A stretch of DNA of 23,431 nucleotides, taken from positions 1 through 23,431 of the IMG/VR virus record IMGVR_UViG_3300037504_000067. One strand, written 5' to 3'. The DNA comes from a virus. Numbering within the stretch: position 1 is the stretch's first letter; each line of letters begins with the position of its first letter. Below, piece by piece: positions 15,969 to 22,881 of the stretch. A program made the position numbers and the translations under genes. Below the pieces are notes generated by a model. The model was not told the origin of the DNA, made no database searches, and saw nothing but the letters and a program-made list of their open reading frames with translations.

Positions 15969-18143
15969 CTACCAGGCTATCAGTCCGGCCTTTACGTTAA
16001 TGGTGTCAGACGGTGATAATGATGCAGTACTATTTAAGGTTAATGCAATAAGATCATCCTTAACATGTCTAGCTGTTGGATCGAGCCTCATCGTTGTGCG
16101 AAACTTTGGGTACGAAGCATTAAGGACTGTCTGAAACCCAGTACTTGACACTCCATTAGCCTCATACCTAACTTTTATAGTATCTGCATCAATCGAATCA
16201 GATAACCATACCCACATGCCTATGAGGTCCATATCGAATGGTACAGGATACTTAACAGAAAACCCATCAAAGGTCATTGCTGTTGTACTCTGTCCTGCAG
16301 CAAGACTGTCATGCTCCCAGACTATCGGTAAGTGCATGGTTCCAAGGAACTCAGCATTGGTCTGCCCTGTAACTCTAAGGTCTTGTACATAGTGACTAAA
16401 CCCATGATTTGTGTTACTTATTCTCAACGAGTCAACATTCCGTATAGCAAAGTTCCATTTATAACGGAGGCTATCATTACAATTTAGGCTGATATTATGT
16501 TCAAAAGTTAATGATACCACAATGTAACAATAAAAATCCGTACCTGATGTATCTGCGCTAAGTGCGTTCTTATAAAATCTATTGTTAGTAACAACAAGAT
16601 TTGACATCATCTGGTTTGGAATAAAGTTACCGCTTGCGTCCCCCGTGTATAGGTGGTTGTTCGTACTCAGCAGATAAACTGTATCTTGTGAGGCAGAATG
16701 GCTCGTGTCTGAGATTACACTATCAAACCCTGCACTTACCAAATAGATCCCATGATCCTGATTCTCCTCCAACACATTGTTGTCAAGAATCACTCCGTAG
16801 GTATTACCTTGTACGGCGATTCCAGACTTACTTGACTCTCGAACAGTGTTTCCTCTACACTCCACATAGTCTATATTTCGAAGGACTATACTCCCAGCAT
16901 ACGCATGTGAGTCATCCAAGCACGACTTAACAGTATTGTTTAGAATTTTCAGTCCTCTGATTGTCGCTACTCCAGCATCTTGGAAAGTCACTGTATATAT
17001 GGCAGGACCCATTCTATTAATAAATAGCGAGTTTGTTATAGCTACGTTGCTGATTTTGGATACATACGAGGCGTTGTTCTCAGGGGAGTTAATCTCAACT
17101 CCACCTGCATGAACAGTCGTAGCGTTTACATACGTACCACGACCAAAGATACAGTTGTCTATGATTACATTATCAACAGAGTCATCCAACCCAGAGGCCA
17201 ACTCAATATCTATACCTGCAGGCCAACCTCCATTGATCGTAGAGTTTACAATCTTAATATTCTTTCCGCCTGTGATCGCGATTCCATTTCTACCATACTG
17301 TCCAGGTACCGAAAAGTCCTGGATATTAACATCAATTGTCACGTTATCAATCAAGATATTGTCGCATCCACCTCCAATGTATATCCCATCCCCTGACATA
17401 TTTTTAATCCGGAGGTTCTTGATTGTGATATTCTTGGCGTTAGTAAGAAGAATTCCATGATCAAATTCACTCTGATAGGAGTTAGTGGTATCCACATTCC
17501 CATCGAGCAAGGCGCCTTGTCCATCTATGACTACATTAGAATCTCCGTCTACCTTGAATATAGAAATTCCATAGGAAGGAATACCTCCACTCTTGGTGTA
17601 ATCCAACTCGTAGCCAGCATTAAGTTGCAGATATGTTCCAGTTGTCAACTGTATAATATCTTCATTCGAGTCCGGTGTGAACGTCTCCAAGATAGAATCT
17701 GCCAACACAATAGTACCACCGAACGGACTGGTCGTTGAATCGTAGACCGCTTCTCTAAGAGTATTGTAATATCGCCGCCAGCGAACTCCATACTCCTCAT
17801 CAGTGGTCCCATCGATCCGCTTCCCCGATGTTGTATCTGACCAGTCCGTTCGCATGGTGTAGGAGGAACCCCCAGCTATGTCCTCTTGTAGCACATAATA
17901 ACCAGTCTTTGTTACTTCAAACTCATGCATCAACAACGTAGAGTTGTAGGTCCCACTGATAGTATCACCAGTCGTGTATGGTCCAACGCCTACCAGTCGG
18001 GCTGTAGAAATAGAGCTGGACATTCTTATTCTATATGGCGTCGTTTTGGACGTTCCTAGCACTATGTGAATATTACAAGCTATGATCAGTCCAATAAGTG
18101 CTCCAATCACAACTCTATACGTTCTATCTATCGATGTCATCAT
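15969..18143 (-). CDS. Parallel beta-helix protein with N-terminal hydrophobic segment (724 aa), probable tailspike
   Basis: GGAG precedes ATG 18143, and the gene overlaps its neighbour by 20 bases. Residues about 10-31 form a hydrophobic segment (VVIGALIGLIIACNIHIVLG) that would act as a signal peptide or membrane anchor, which is odd for a tail protein. From about residue 200 to 540 the chain has regular short repeats of a right-handed parallel beta-helix (NITIKNLRIKNMSGDGIYIG, then NGIAITGGKNIKIVNSTING), as in pectate lyase-like and NosD-like proteins and phage depolymerase spikes. The C-terminal part is beta-rich and may trimerise. It probably binds or degrades surface polysaccharide; substrate and catalytic residues cannot be told from sequence. 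Confidence 0.8.
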   Translation of the reverse strand: MMTSIDRTYRVVIGALIGLIIACNIHIVLGTSKTTPYRIRMSSSISTARLVGVGPYTTGDTISGTYNSTLLMHEFEVTKTGYYVLQEDIAGGSSYTMRTDWSDTTSGKRIDGTTDEEYGVRWRRYYNTLREAVYDSTTSPFGGTIVLADSILETFTPDSNEDIIQLTTGTYLQLNAGYELDYTKSGGIPSYGISIFKVDGDSNVVIDGQGALLDGNVDTTNSYQSEFDHGILLTNAKNITIKNLRIKNMSGDGIYIGGGCDNILIDNVTIDVNIQDFSVPGQYGRNGIAITGGKNIKIVNSTINGGWPAGIDIELASGLDDSVDNVIIDNCIFGRGTYVNATTVHAGGVEINSPENNASYVSKISNVAITNSLFINRMGPAIYTVTFQDAGVATIRGLKILNNTVKSCLDDSHAYAGSIVLRNIDYVECRGNTVRESSKSGIAVQGNTYGVILDNNVLEENQDHGIYLVSAGFDSVISDTSHSASQDTVYLLSTNNHLYTGDASGNFIPNQMMSNLVVTNNRFYKNALSADTSGTDFYCYIVVSLTFEHNISLNCNDSLRYKWNFAIRNVDSLRISNTNHGFSHYVQDLRVTGQTNAEFLGTMHLPIVWEHDSLAAGQSTTAMTFDGFSVKYPVPFDMDLIGMWVWLSDSIDADTIKVRYEANGVSSTGFQTVLNASYPKFRTTMRLDPTARHVKDDLIALTLNSTASLSPSDTINVKAGLIAW

Positions 18144-18321
18144 CGTAGTCTCCAGTAATAATAGGTTTATCCTGGTAGACTACAACATCTACACAGGATC
18201 CATCAACTGTATCTGCTGGATCAGGTTCAGTTATTTCCAGCATTGAGTATTCTCGCAGCCATCTGCTTGTCCTTCGGCGATTGGCTGATCTAGTAGAATC
18301 CTTTGGTCCAAAAGTAGCCAC
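18124..18321 (-). CDS. Small hypothetical protein (65 aa), GTG start
   Basis: The gene starts with GTG at 18321, overlapping the upstream stop by one base (TAGTG), with AAGGAGG ten bases before it. The N-terminus is basic (RSANRRRTSRWLREY) and the C-terminus acidic (GDYDDDIDR). The middle has a run of Asp, Val and Thr ending in VDVVVYQDKPII, which looks like a beta hairpin. There is no membrane segment. The end lies inside the start of the beta-helix gene, suggesting coupling. It may be a small structural or assembly partner of the spike. I do not recognise it. Confidence 0.65.
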   Translation of the reverse strand: MATFGPKDSTRSANRRRTSRWLREYSMLEITEPDPADTVDGSCVDVVVYQDKPIITGDYDDDIDR

Positions 18322-18653
18322 TAGTCTGAAACCTCCTTATTGTTTATAACAGGGCCTTCCATCAGCCTAATAGGTTCAGCTCCAGATTTAGTCAACCTGA
18401 TAGAATACCAAGCCCTACTAAAATCTAAGTTCAGCTGAGTTGCCGGTATATCAACTGTAATTATTCGAGACGTGGCAGTGATGTTTGTCAGAGTTGCCAA
18501 TGCAGTAGCACTTTCTTTAGTGGTCCTAAACTTCATAGTAAAGGTATATGAGCTTGGATCAATTATGTTTCCGTTACAGTCTTTCCATACAATTGTAAAG
18601 TTAAGACCTGTGTTCTGTTCGATGTGCAGGGTTACCTGTGCAGCTCTTGCCAT
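18321..18653 (-). CDS. Small Ig-like/BppU N-domain-like structural protein (110 aa)
   Basis: The frame could start at GTG 18662 or at two adjacent ATG codons (18656, 18653); the ribosome binding site AAGGTGG is best spaced for 18653. The sequence has the strand pattern of small phage baseplate or fibre-attachment domains: LHIEQNTGLNFTIVWKDCNG, then IIDPSSYTFTMKFR, RIITVDIPATQLNLD, and WYSIRLTKSGAEPIRLMEGP. 'Trp-Lys-Asp-x-x-Gly' followed by an SYTFTMKFR strand is common in proteins coded just before fibres. It is probably an adaptor or base domain for a receptor-binding protein, such as the beta-helix spike two genes downstream. This is inferred from pattern and order. Confidence 0.7.
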   Translation of the reverse strand: MARAAQVTLHIEQNTGLNFTIVWKDCNGNIIDPSSYTFTMKFRTTKESATALATLTNITATSRIITVDIPATQLNLDFSRAWYSIRLTKSGAEPIRLMEGPVINNKEVSD

Positions 18654-18663
18654 CATAACCACC

Positions 18664-18683
18664 TTTTTGTCCCAATTTGGGAC
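18664..18683 (-). promoter_or_regulatory. Palindromic intergenic element, copy 3
   Basis: On the minus strand this reads GTCCCAAATTGGGACAAAAA. It begins six bases after the stop of the 80-aa membrane protein gene, and its A-tract continues directly into GGTGG, the ribosome binding site of the Ig-like protein gene. As in copies 1 and 2, the palindrome lies between stop codon and ribosome binding site with nothing else in the gap. Confidence 0.75.
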
Positions 18684-18689
18684 ATTTCC

Positions 18690-18932
18690 TCATTTATTTT
18701 TTTCAGCCAACTCTTTAAGAAGGTCTTTTATTTCTGTGAGTGTCTTGTCTACATGCTTGGAGTACATATGAAACAGTTCCTTTGAAACATATCTGCCGTT
18801 TAAGGTAGATATCTGAATAAAATCATCATCCTTGTTGCTTTTCCTCCAGGTGTAAATCTTAATGAACGTAAGGGCCACTGTTATTACTGTTACGCCAAGT
18901 GCTATTCCATCTCCAACCGTTAAGTGTTCCAT
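18690..18932 (-). CDS. Small N-terminal membrane protein with helical tail (80 aa)
   Basis: AAAGG lies seven bases before ATG 18932. Residues about 8-27 form one transmembrane helix (GIALGVTVITVALTFIKIYT), followed by basic residues WRKSNK. A soluble helical part comes next, with FHMYSKHVDKTLTEIKDLLK that would form a coiled coil. This is the layout of small phage lysis accessory proteins (holin- or spanin-like) and of some superinfection-related proteins. There is no lipobox. It lies just after a terminator and before palindrome copy 3. A lysis or envelope role is inferred from topology only. Confidence 0.72.
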   Translation of the reverse strand: MEHLTVGDGIALGVTVITVALTFIKIYTWRKSNKDDDFIQISTLNGRYVSKELFHMYSKHVDKTLTEIKDLLKELAEKNK

Positions 18933-18964
18933 TCAATACCTTTCGTTCCTAGCCTCTTGTTCAC

Positions 18965-19011
18965 AAAAAGGCCAGGGAGCACACACGAGAGTGCTCCTCC
19001 GCTCCCTGACC
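18965..19011 (-). terminator. Intrinsic terminator after the 87-aa gene
   Basis: On the minus strand GGTCAGGGAGC pairs with GCTCCCTGGCC (11 bp with one wobble), with a 20-base loop, and TTTTTG follows. The loop itself contains GGAGCAC, which can pair with GTGCTCC overlapping the 3' arm, so a second structure competes with the terminator stem. It divides the cassette between terS and terL into two parts. Confidence 0.85.
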
Positions 19012-19029
19012 GATGGAAGGAGGAGGCTC

Positions 19030-19293
19030 CTAACGCAACTCAAACCCGCCTTCCTGTGCAGTATCTTCACACCAGGCCATTGCCTTAGCCACAAGTTGAT
19101 CATCCACCTTGGTGTCTGTACGACCAGCGTATTTTTGGCCAAACTCGTCGAGTGCCACATAGCACAGTTTGACCCCAGAGCGTTGATCGTCATTCAGCGA
19201 GGTACCATCAATAGCTTCGTCCGCCAACTTGAAGATGAACTCAAGAGCGATTGGGATGAACAAATCTCCCATTCCTTCTAAATAACTAATCAT
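19030..19293 (-). CDS. Hypothetical protein (87 aa) before terminator
   Basis: GGAG precedes ATG 19293, and the start overlaps the previous gene by eight bases. The first 27 residues are mostly hydrophobic and acidic (MISYLEGMGDLFIPIALEFIF), possibly an amphipathic or membrane-associated helix. A soluble helical region follows, with SGVKLCYVALDEFGQKYAG and a second helix around DQLVAKAMAWCEDTAQ. There is no known motif. Its neighbours are small membrane proteins, and it ends the transcript that stops at 18965. It may be part of a lysis or envelope module, but I do not recognise it. Confidence 0.72.
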   Translation of the reverse strand: MISYLEGMGDLFIPIALEFIFKLADEAIDGTSLNDDQRSGVKLCYVALDEFGQKYAGRTDTKVDDQLVAKAMAWCEDTAQEGGFELR

Positions 19294-19666
19294 TTTGTTT
19301 CTCCTTCCGTTTCTTCATGATGAGTTTCACTAATTGAACAGTGGCTCGGAACCAAGCAAGAAGGGCTGTTCCAAGGGTATCTCCCTTGTTGGCCTCGCCA
19401 CTGCTCTGCTTTTTCTTGGCGTCAAAGAGACCTAACCCTTCGACTAGTCCGCCTAGCGCTCCTACTCCTGCTCCAACTAACACCTGGCCACCGGCAATCA
19501 GAGCTGTCGCCGCTGCTAGGAGGGTCGCTCCAACTGTGCGTTTCAGCCCATGTTTGCGGTACCAAGGTCTACGATCATCTTTTGGCAGGGGATGCTTCTC
19601 TTCGTAGGTTTCGATAATCCTACCTTTCCATTCACGCATCCTAGGTTGTCCACTTACCTGTACCAC
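19286..19666 (-). CDS. Membrane-active Gly/Ala-rich protein (126 aa), GTG start
   Basis: The start is GTG 19666, chosen because AGGAGG lies six bases before it, inside the end of the upstream gene (13-base overlap). An internal ATG at 19639 lacks a good ribosome binding site. A basic N-terminal part (WKGRIIETYEEKHPLPKDDR, WYRKHGLKR) precedes a Gly/Ala-rich hydrophobic stretch, about residues 45-80 (VGATLLAAATALIAGGQVLV, GAGVGALGGLVEGLGLF). A second hydrophobic segment with ALLAWFRATVQLVKLIM is followed by a Lys-rich tail. Two possible membrane segments and a basic C-terminus fit a holin-like or pore protein. Function is not proven by any motif. Confidence 0.72.
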   Translation of the reverse strand: MVQVSGQPRMREWKGRIIETYEEKHPLPKDDRRPWYRKHGLKRTVGATLLAAATALIAGGQVLVGAGVGALGGLVEGLGLFDAKKKQSSGEANKGDTLGTALLAWFRATVQLVKLIMKKRKEKQND

Positions 19667-20208
19667 GGAACACCTCCTGGATTAAACATATGAAAAGTAG
19701 CAAATACATAATTGCCACTCAGGACTCTGCTGTCGCTACCAAACTCAATAACTACCCAGAAATATCTGGTAGGTCTGAAGCCTGTACCGAGGATTCCGAA
19801 GTTACCTCCATAGGTGCCATTAGTAGTTGTCGCTGTATATGCTGTATTGTCACTAGCATATACAGTTAGGTTCTTCACATATTGAGCACTGGAAAACGTA
19901 TTGTAGTTCGACTGATACACCGTCAGGCTGTCTACATCAAGGGAATCACCAGCAGCAACTGTGTCTGCAAAAGTAATCTCGAAGTCGATAAACTCCCATA
20001 CTTCAAGAGGACCTAGAACAAGTGAATCAGCCCCGTTGTAGTGAAGAGTGTCGGGAGAAATCAAGCTGCTAGGACTTCCAACTGTGTAGGAATTATTAGC
20101 CAGCCATTGATTAACTCTTTGTTTGTATCCTGCAAACTCTGTGTTCGCTTCCCACTGCGCGAACAGTAAAGCAGGGAAAAGCAGTAGAAATAGAATAGTC
20201 TTTTTCAT
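19654..20208 (-). CDS. Secreted beta-rich protein with Sec signal peptide (184 aa)
   Basis: The N-terminus is a textbook signal peptide: MKK, then the hydrophobic ILFLLLFPALLF, and a cleavage site A|QW at residues 17/18. The mature part is rich in Asp, Ser, Thr and Tyr and in short strands (SLVLGPLEVWEFIDFEITF, FGILGTGFRPTRYFWVVIEF), suggesting a beta-sandwich or lectin-like fold. There are no Cys pairs, lipobox or catalytic motif. It sits between a small membrane protein and a holin-like protein. It may be exported to the periplasm or cell surface during infection, or be a fibre-associated protein. The family is not recognised. Confidence 0.78.
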   Translation of the reverse strand: MKKTILFLLLFPALLFAQWEANTEFAGYKQRVNQWLANNSYTVGSPSSLISPDTLHYNGADSLVLGPLEVWEFIDFEITFADTVAAGDSLDVDSLTVYQSNYNTFSSAQYVKNLTVYASDNTAYTATTTNGTYGGNFGILGTGFRPTRYFWVVIEFGSDSRVLSGNYVFATFHMFNPGGVPWYR

Positions 20209-20219
20209 TTCTAGGTTCC

Positions 20220-20477
20220 TTAGCTATTTAAAATTCCTTCAAATAATTCATATAAAGCTAATGCTAAAAACAGGCCTACAAAGCCACCTGCTAGGTCATA
20301 AAATGTATCTGGTCTGATCCACCAACTGAGGAAGTTACCAGACGCTAGGGCTTGGTCAAACTCTAGTCCGACTATAGCCAGTCCCCAAACGAACCATCTT
20401 GGATATCCACAACGGTCGAGGAAGACCAGGATGAAGAAGCCTGCTAGGTATAAGATGTTGGATGTGTTTATGCTCAT
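20220..20477 (-). CDS. Small polytopic membrane protein (85 aa), VanZ-like or holin candidate
   Basis: The start codon follows the fibre stop within a few bases (TAACATG); the ribosome binding site is weak, so coupling with the fibre gene is likely. Hydrophobic segments are at about residues 7-20 (NILYLAGFFILVFL), 28-40 (WFVWGLAIVGLEF) and 61-79 (DLAGGFVGLFLALALYELF). The last part, D-x-x-x-D-L-A-G-G-x-x-G, resembles the final helix of VanZ-like proteins. Phages often encode a short VanZ-like or holin protein near lysis genes. No enzyme role is indicated. Function as a holin or as a membrane partner of the exported fibres is inference. Confidence 0.75.
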   Translation of the reverse strand: MSINTSNILYLAGFFILVFLDRCGYPRWFVWGLAIVGLEFDQALASGNFLSWWIRPDTFYDLAGGFVGLFLALALYELFEGILNS

Positions 20478-20478
20478 G

Positions 20479-22080
20479 TTATGGTGTCCAGAAAGTGTCT
20501 AATTGTGCCTTTACGGTGTTCCAGACGACCTTTCCTAAAGAGTCGCCTGTGACGGAGAAGATCATGTCTTGTAACCACACTCCGCCTGTGCCAATGGTCA
20601 GGCTGTCGGAGGCTGTGACGACGTTGGCTTGTACGTCGGCTTTCAGGGTGTCGGCAGCTATGTTGCCGTTAACGTCCAACATTTCATCCGGGTCTTTACC
20701 AATCCCAACATATCCCAGACGCTCAATATTTATGCGCTCAAATGGATTCCCCCCATAGTAAGTGTCAAAACACAAGTCGCCACCACTATTTAGTCTCAAT
20801 CCCCAAAAATGATCAGATACTGTAGACCCCTGTAACCCCAGAAATGCATTGCTCTTATTATATGTATTGGCCACAGCATTTGTGAACAAGCCATTGCCAG
20901 TTACATCTAATGCTTGTGTTGGTTCGCTCGAGCCTATAGCAAACTGTCCCGTTTGGCTGAACGTAAATGACCGAGTTCCAGGAGAGTCAGCACTTACAGA
21001 TGCTCCATTCGCTGCATACAATGTGAGAGAATAGGGATCGCCAAGCATGCCCATGCGCCAATCTTTTACGCCAGTGCCTTGATGCCAATTAATCCAAGCC
21101 CAATCAGCGTCGGCTGTTTTATTAATATTTAAAAAGTCAAGACTATCCGTCCCAACACTAGATATGACCAACTTACTCTCAGACATATCGTCGGTTGGTT
21201 GTCCACCAATACTGATTCCGCTATTGTAGAGATATATCCCCTTTCCATTATCACCCTTAACGTACATGGCATGCGATCCAGACGACGTAAAATACCCACC
21301 ATAACTACCAGAAGCACCTTTTAAGCCATAACCGCTTGTGGATGTCCCCTCTATGGCGTTGGTTGTGCTTGTTGTTACACCTATTCCTTTTCTTGAACTA
21401 TCACCAACAGACACAGTAAGTTGATAGCTAAGTGCATTTGGATCACCTATTCCCGGCCCTACAATCATTTTTCCGGTAACGTCATCCAAGCGTACAATAT
21501 CACCTATTCCAGGCAGATAACACAACACAGGATTCCCAGACGTTGCGTCCGTTCCCATGTCCCAGTCAAATGTTGATCCGGTATAAAATCCTATGCCGAG
21601 AGCGGTATCTTGCGTGTATCGCTTTATCTTTAATCCGCGATTCCCACTTGACGGGTTTGGGTCTTCCGTAAATCTAAGTTCTAATGTGTCAGATGTACCA
21701 TACACCAGAGATTTCAGGCTGTCCTCAAACTGAGGGACAATTTTAGTTCCCGCAATAGCGGCGCTTGCGTTCACATCTGCATTGACAACAGCCCCGTCTG
21801 TAATATTTGAAGACCCAACCGCATTTGCCGCAATCTCCCCGGTGCTAGTCAAATCATCTGCGCCATTCCATTTAACCGACAATGTATTATTAGACTCCGT
21901 GATCGTCTCCTCATCTGCTCGAATCGAATCTGCTTGAAAGCTATCCAGGGAGTCGCTAATCCAACTGCGGAATGTACCAGGTTGGGTATATGGTGGATAG
22001 ACCTTGATTTGTGCAAACCCCTCGGCTACACACCACAGAAGCACAAATCCTATGCATATCACTGTTAGCTTCGATTTCAT
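20479..22080 (-). CDS. Fibre-like protein with Sec signal peptide (533 aa)
   Basis: The ATG overlaps the previous stop (TGATG), with AAGGAG nine bases before. The N-terminus is a signal peptide: MKSK, hydrophobic LTVICIGFVLLWCVAEGF, then A|Q at about residues 23/24. The mature part opens with short repeats of the type GEIAANAVGSSNITDGAVVN, found in trimeric fibres and adhesins. A Gly/Ser-rich section (TSTSGYGLKGASGSYGGYFT) follows, and then two blocks with the pattern 'IG...P...LDVTGNG' and 'VGIGKDPDEMLDVNGNIAAD' typical of fibre tips and of proteins with a C-terminal chaperone domain. That chaperone (S74) domain is not present here. It probably recognises or coats the cell surface; export is unusual. 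Confidence 0.8.
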   Translation of the reverse strand: MKSKLTVICIGFVLLWCVAEGFAQIKVYPPYTQPGTFRSWISDSLDSFQADSIRADEETITESNNTLSVKWNGADDLTSTGEIAANAVGSSNITDGAVVNADVNASAAIAGTKIVPQFEDSLKSLVYGTSDTLELRFTEDPNPSSGNRGLKIKRYTQDTALGIGFYTGSTFDWDMGTDATSGNPVLCYLPGIGDIVRLDDVTGKMIVGPGIGDPNALSYQLTVSVGDSSRKGIGVTTSTTNAIEGTSTSGYGLKGASGSYGGYFTSSGSHAMYVKGDNGKGIYLYNSGISIGGQPTDDMSESKLVISSVGTDSLDFLNINKTADADWAWINWHQGTGVKDWRMGMLGDPYSLTLYAANGASVSADSPGTRSFTFSQTGQFAIGSSEPTQALDVTGNGLFTNAVANTYNKSNAFLGLQGSTVSDHFWGLRLNSGGDLCFDTYYGGNPFERINIERLGYVGIGKDPDEMLDVNGNIAADTLKADVQANVVTASDSLTIGTGGVWLQDMIFSVTGDSLGKVVWNTVKAQLDTFWTP

Positions 22081-22460
22081 CAGAACTGGCTCCTTCGGCG
22101 AAGACCGACTTGATAAAACGTGAGGGTATCAGCTACACTGTTGGATTTGAATTGAAGCCGAGTGATTGGTGGACTGGCTCCAAACTCTACCTGCTGGTAC
22201 TCGCTGAGAGGTATCCAACTCATGCTGCCGATTGTAGTTGTATCGGCTCCACTAATAAACCGAATCGAGCCGGCCCCTCCTGTGAACCAGCACGTCATCG
22301 AATACCACTGATCTGAAATACTGGTCCAGGTAGAATCATGCACTGTTGTAGTTACTGAATCAGTTGCTACAGTCCAATAGTGTCGAACATTAAGCTGAGC
22401 TGTTGTCTGTGTCACCATTGCTGTTAGGATCAACAGCCCCATCAACATTAACTTCTTCAT
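22080..22460 (-). CDS. Small secreted protein with Sec signal peptide (126 aa)
   Basis: GAGG lies nine bases before ATG 22460. The N-terminal 22 residues form a signal peptide with MKK, the hydrophobic LMLMGLLILTAMV and a site TTA|Q. The mature part of about 105 residues has a beta-rich pattern (WYSMTCWFTGGAGSIRFI, QVEFGASPPITRLQF, ADTLTFYQVGL), consistent with a small jelly-roll or sandwich domain. The first 71 bases overlap the end of terS in another frame. It is followed by the signal-peptide fibre with a one-base overlap, so the two are probably made together and may form a complex. I do not recognise the family. Confidence 0.78.
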   Translation of the reverse strand: MKKLMLMGLLILTAMVTQTTAQLNVRHYWTVATDSVTTTVHDSTWTSISDQWYSMTCWFTGGAGSIRFISGADTTTIGSMSWIPLSEYQQVEFGASPPITRLQFKSNSVADTLTFYQVGLRRRSQF

Positions 22461-22881
22461 ACTCTGTGTCCTCTGCTGTTCGCATATAGCCTTTGCGAAT
22501 AGCTATCTCTTTGATTTCTTCAATTGTCTGTGTAGTAATACGACCCGAGTGCCGCATATCAACTTCTCGCCGAACAGGCCGGTGGCCACGATCGAGGGCT
22601 TCAACCGCCGCTTTGATCTTATCAGAGTGTTTTGCTCCTGGATCTTCCATCACATCCTTGAGAACCCCAACCGCCGTTGGTGTCAGTTTTCGCAACTCAA
22701 CCTCGATGTCCACGGCCTCTTTGTTGGCCGCAGCTTGCATGATCTCCAGCTGCCGCTGAACAATCCGACTGTTCCTGATGTTCGATACGGTCTGGACGTC
22801 CACGCCACAGGCGTCTGCAATATCCACGTTTTTCAGGCCCGCAAAGATCATCCGTGTGATCCGCTGGGCACTGTCCGTCAT
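22390..22881 (-). CDS. terS: Terminase small subunit-like DNA-binding protein (163 aa)
   Basis: Residues about 5-40 form a helix-turn-helix (AQRITRMIFAGLKNVDIADA, then CGVDVQTVSNIRNSRIVQ) of the terminase small-subunit kind that recognises the packaging site. A helical oligomerisation part follows (about 45-100, with LTPTAVGVLKDVMEDPG), and the C-terminus is acidic and flexible. I used ATG 22881, although its ribosome binding site is poor. An in-frame TTG at 22950 has GGAGAG upstream and would add 23 residues including TYDLKT. Further extension to 23211 would translate palindrome copy 4 and is unlikely. It is the first gene after the leader, which fits the start of a late operon. TerL lies 6.4 kb downstream. 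Confidence 0.75.
   Translation of the reverse strand: MTDSAQRITRMIFAGLKNVDIADACGVDVQTVSNIRNSRIVQRQLEIMQAAANKEAVDIEVELRKLTPTAVGVLKDVMEDPGAKHSDKIKAAVEALDRGHRPVRREVDMRHSGRITTQTIEEIKEIAIRKGYMRTAEDTEYEEVNVDGAVDPNSNGDTDNSSA

Noticed and set aside
18933-18964. Promoter just after the 18965 terminator
   Set aside because: TTGTGA is present but no -10-like or TAnnTTTG sequence has suitable spacing, so I could not support a promoter.
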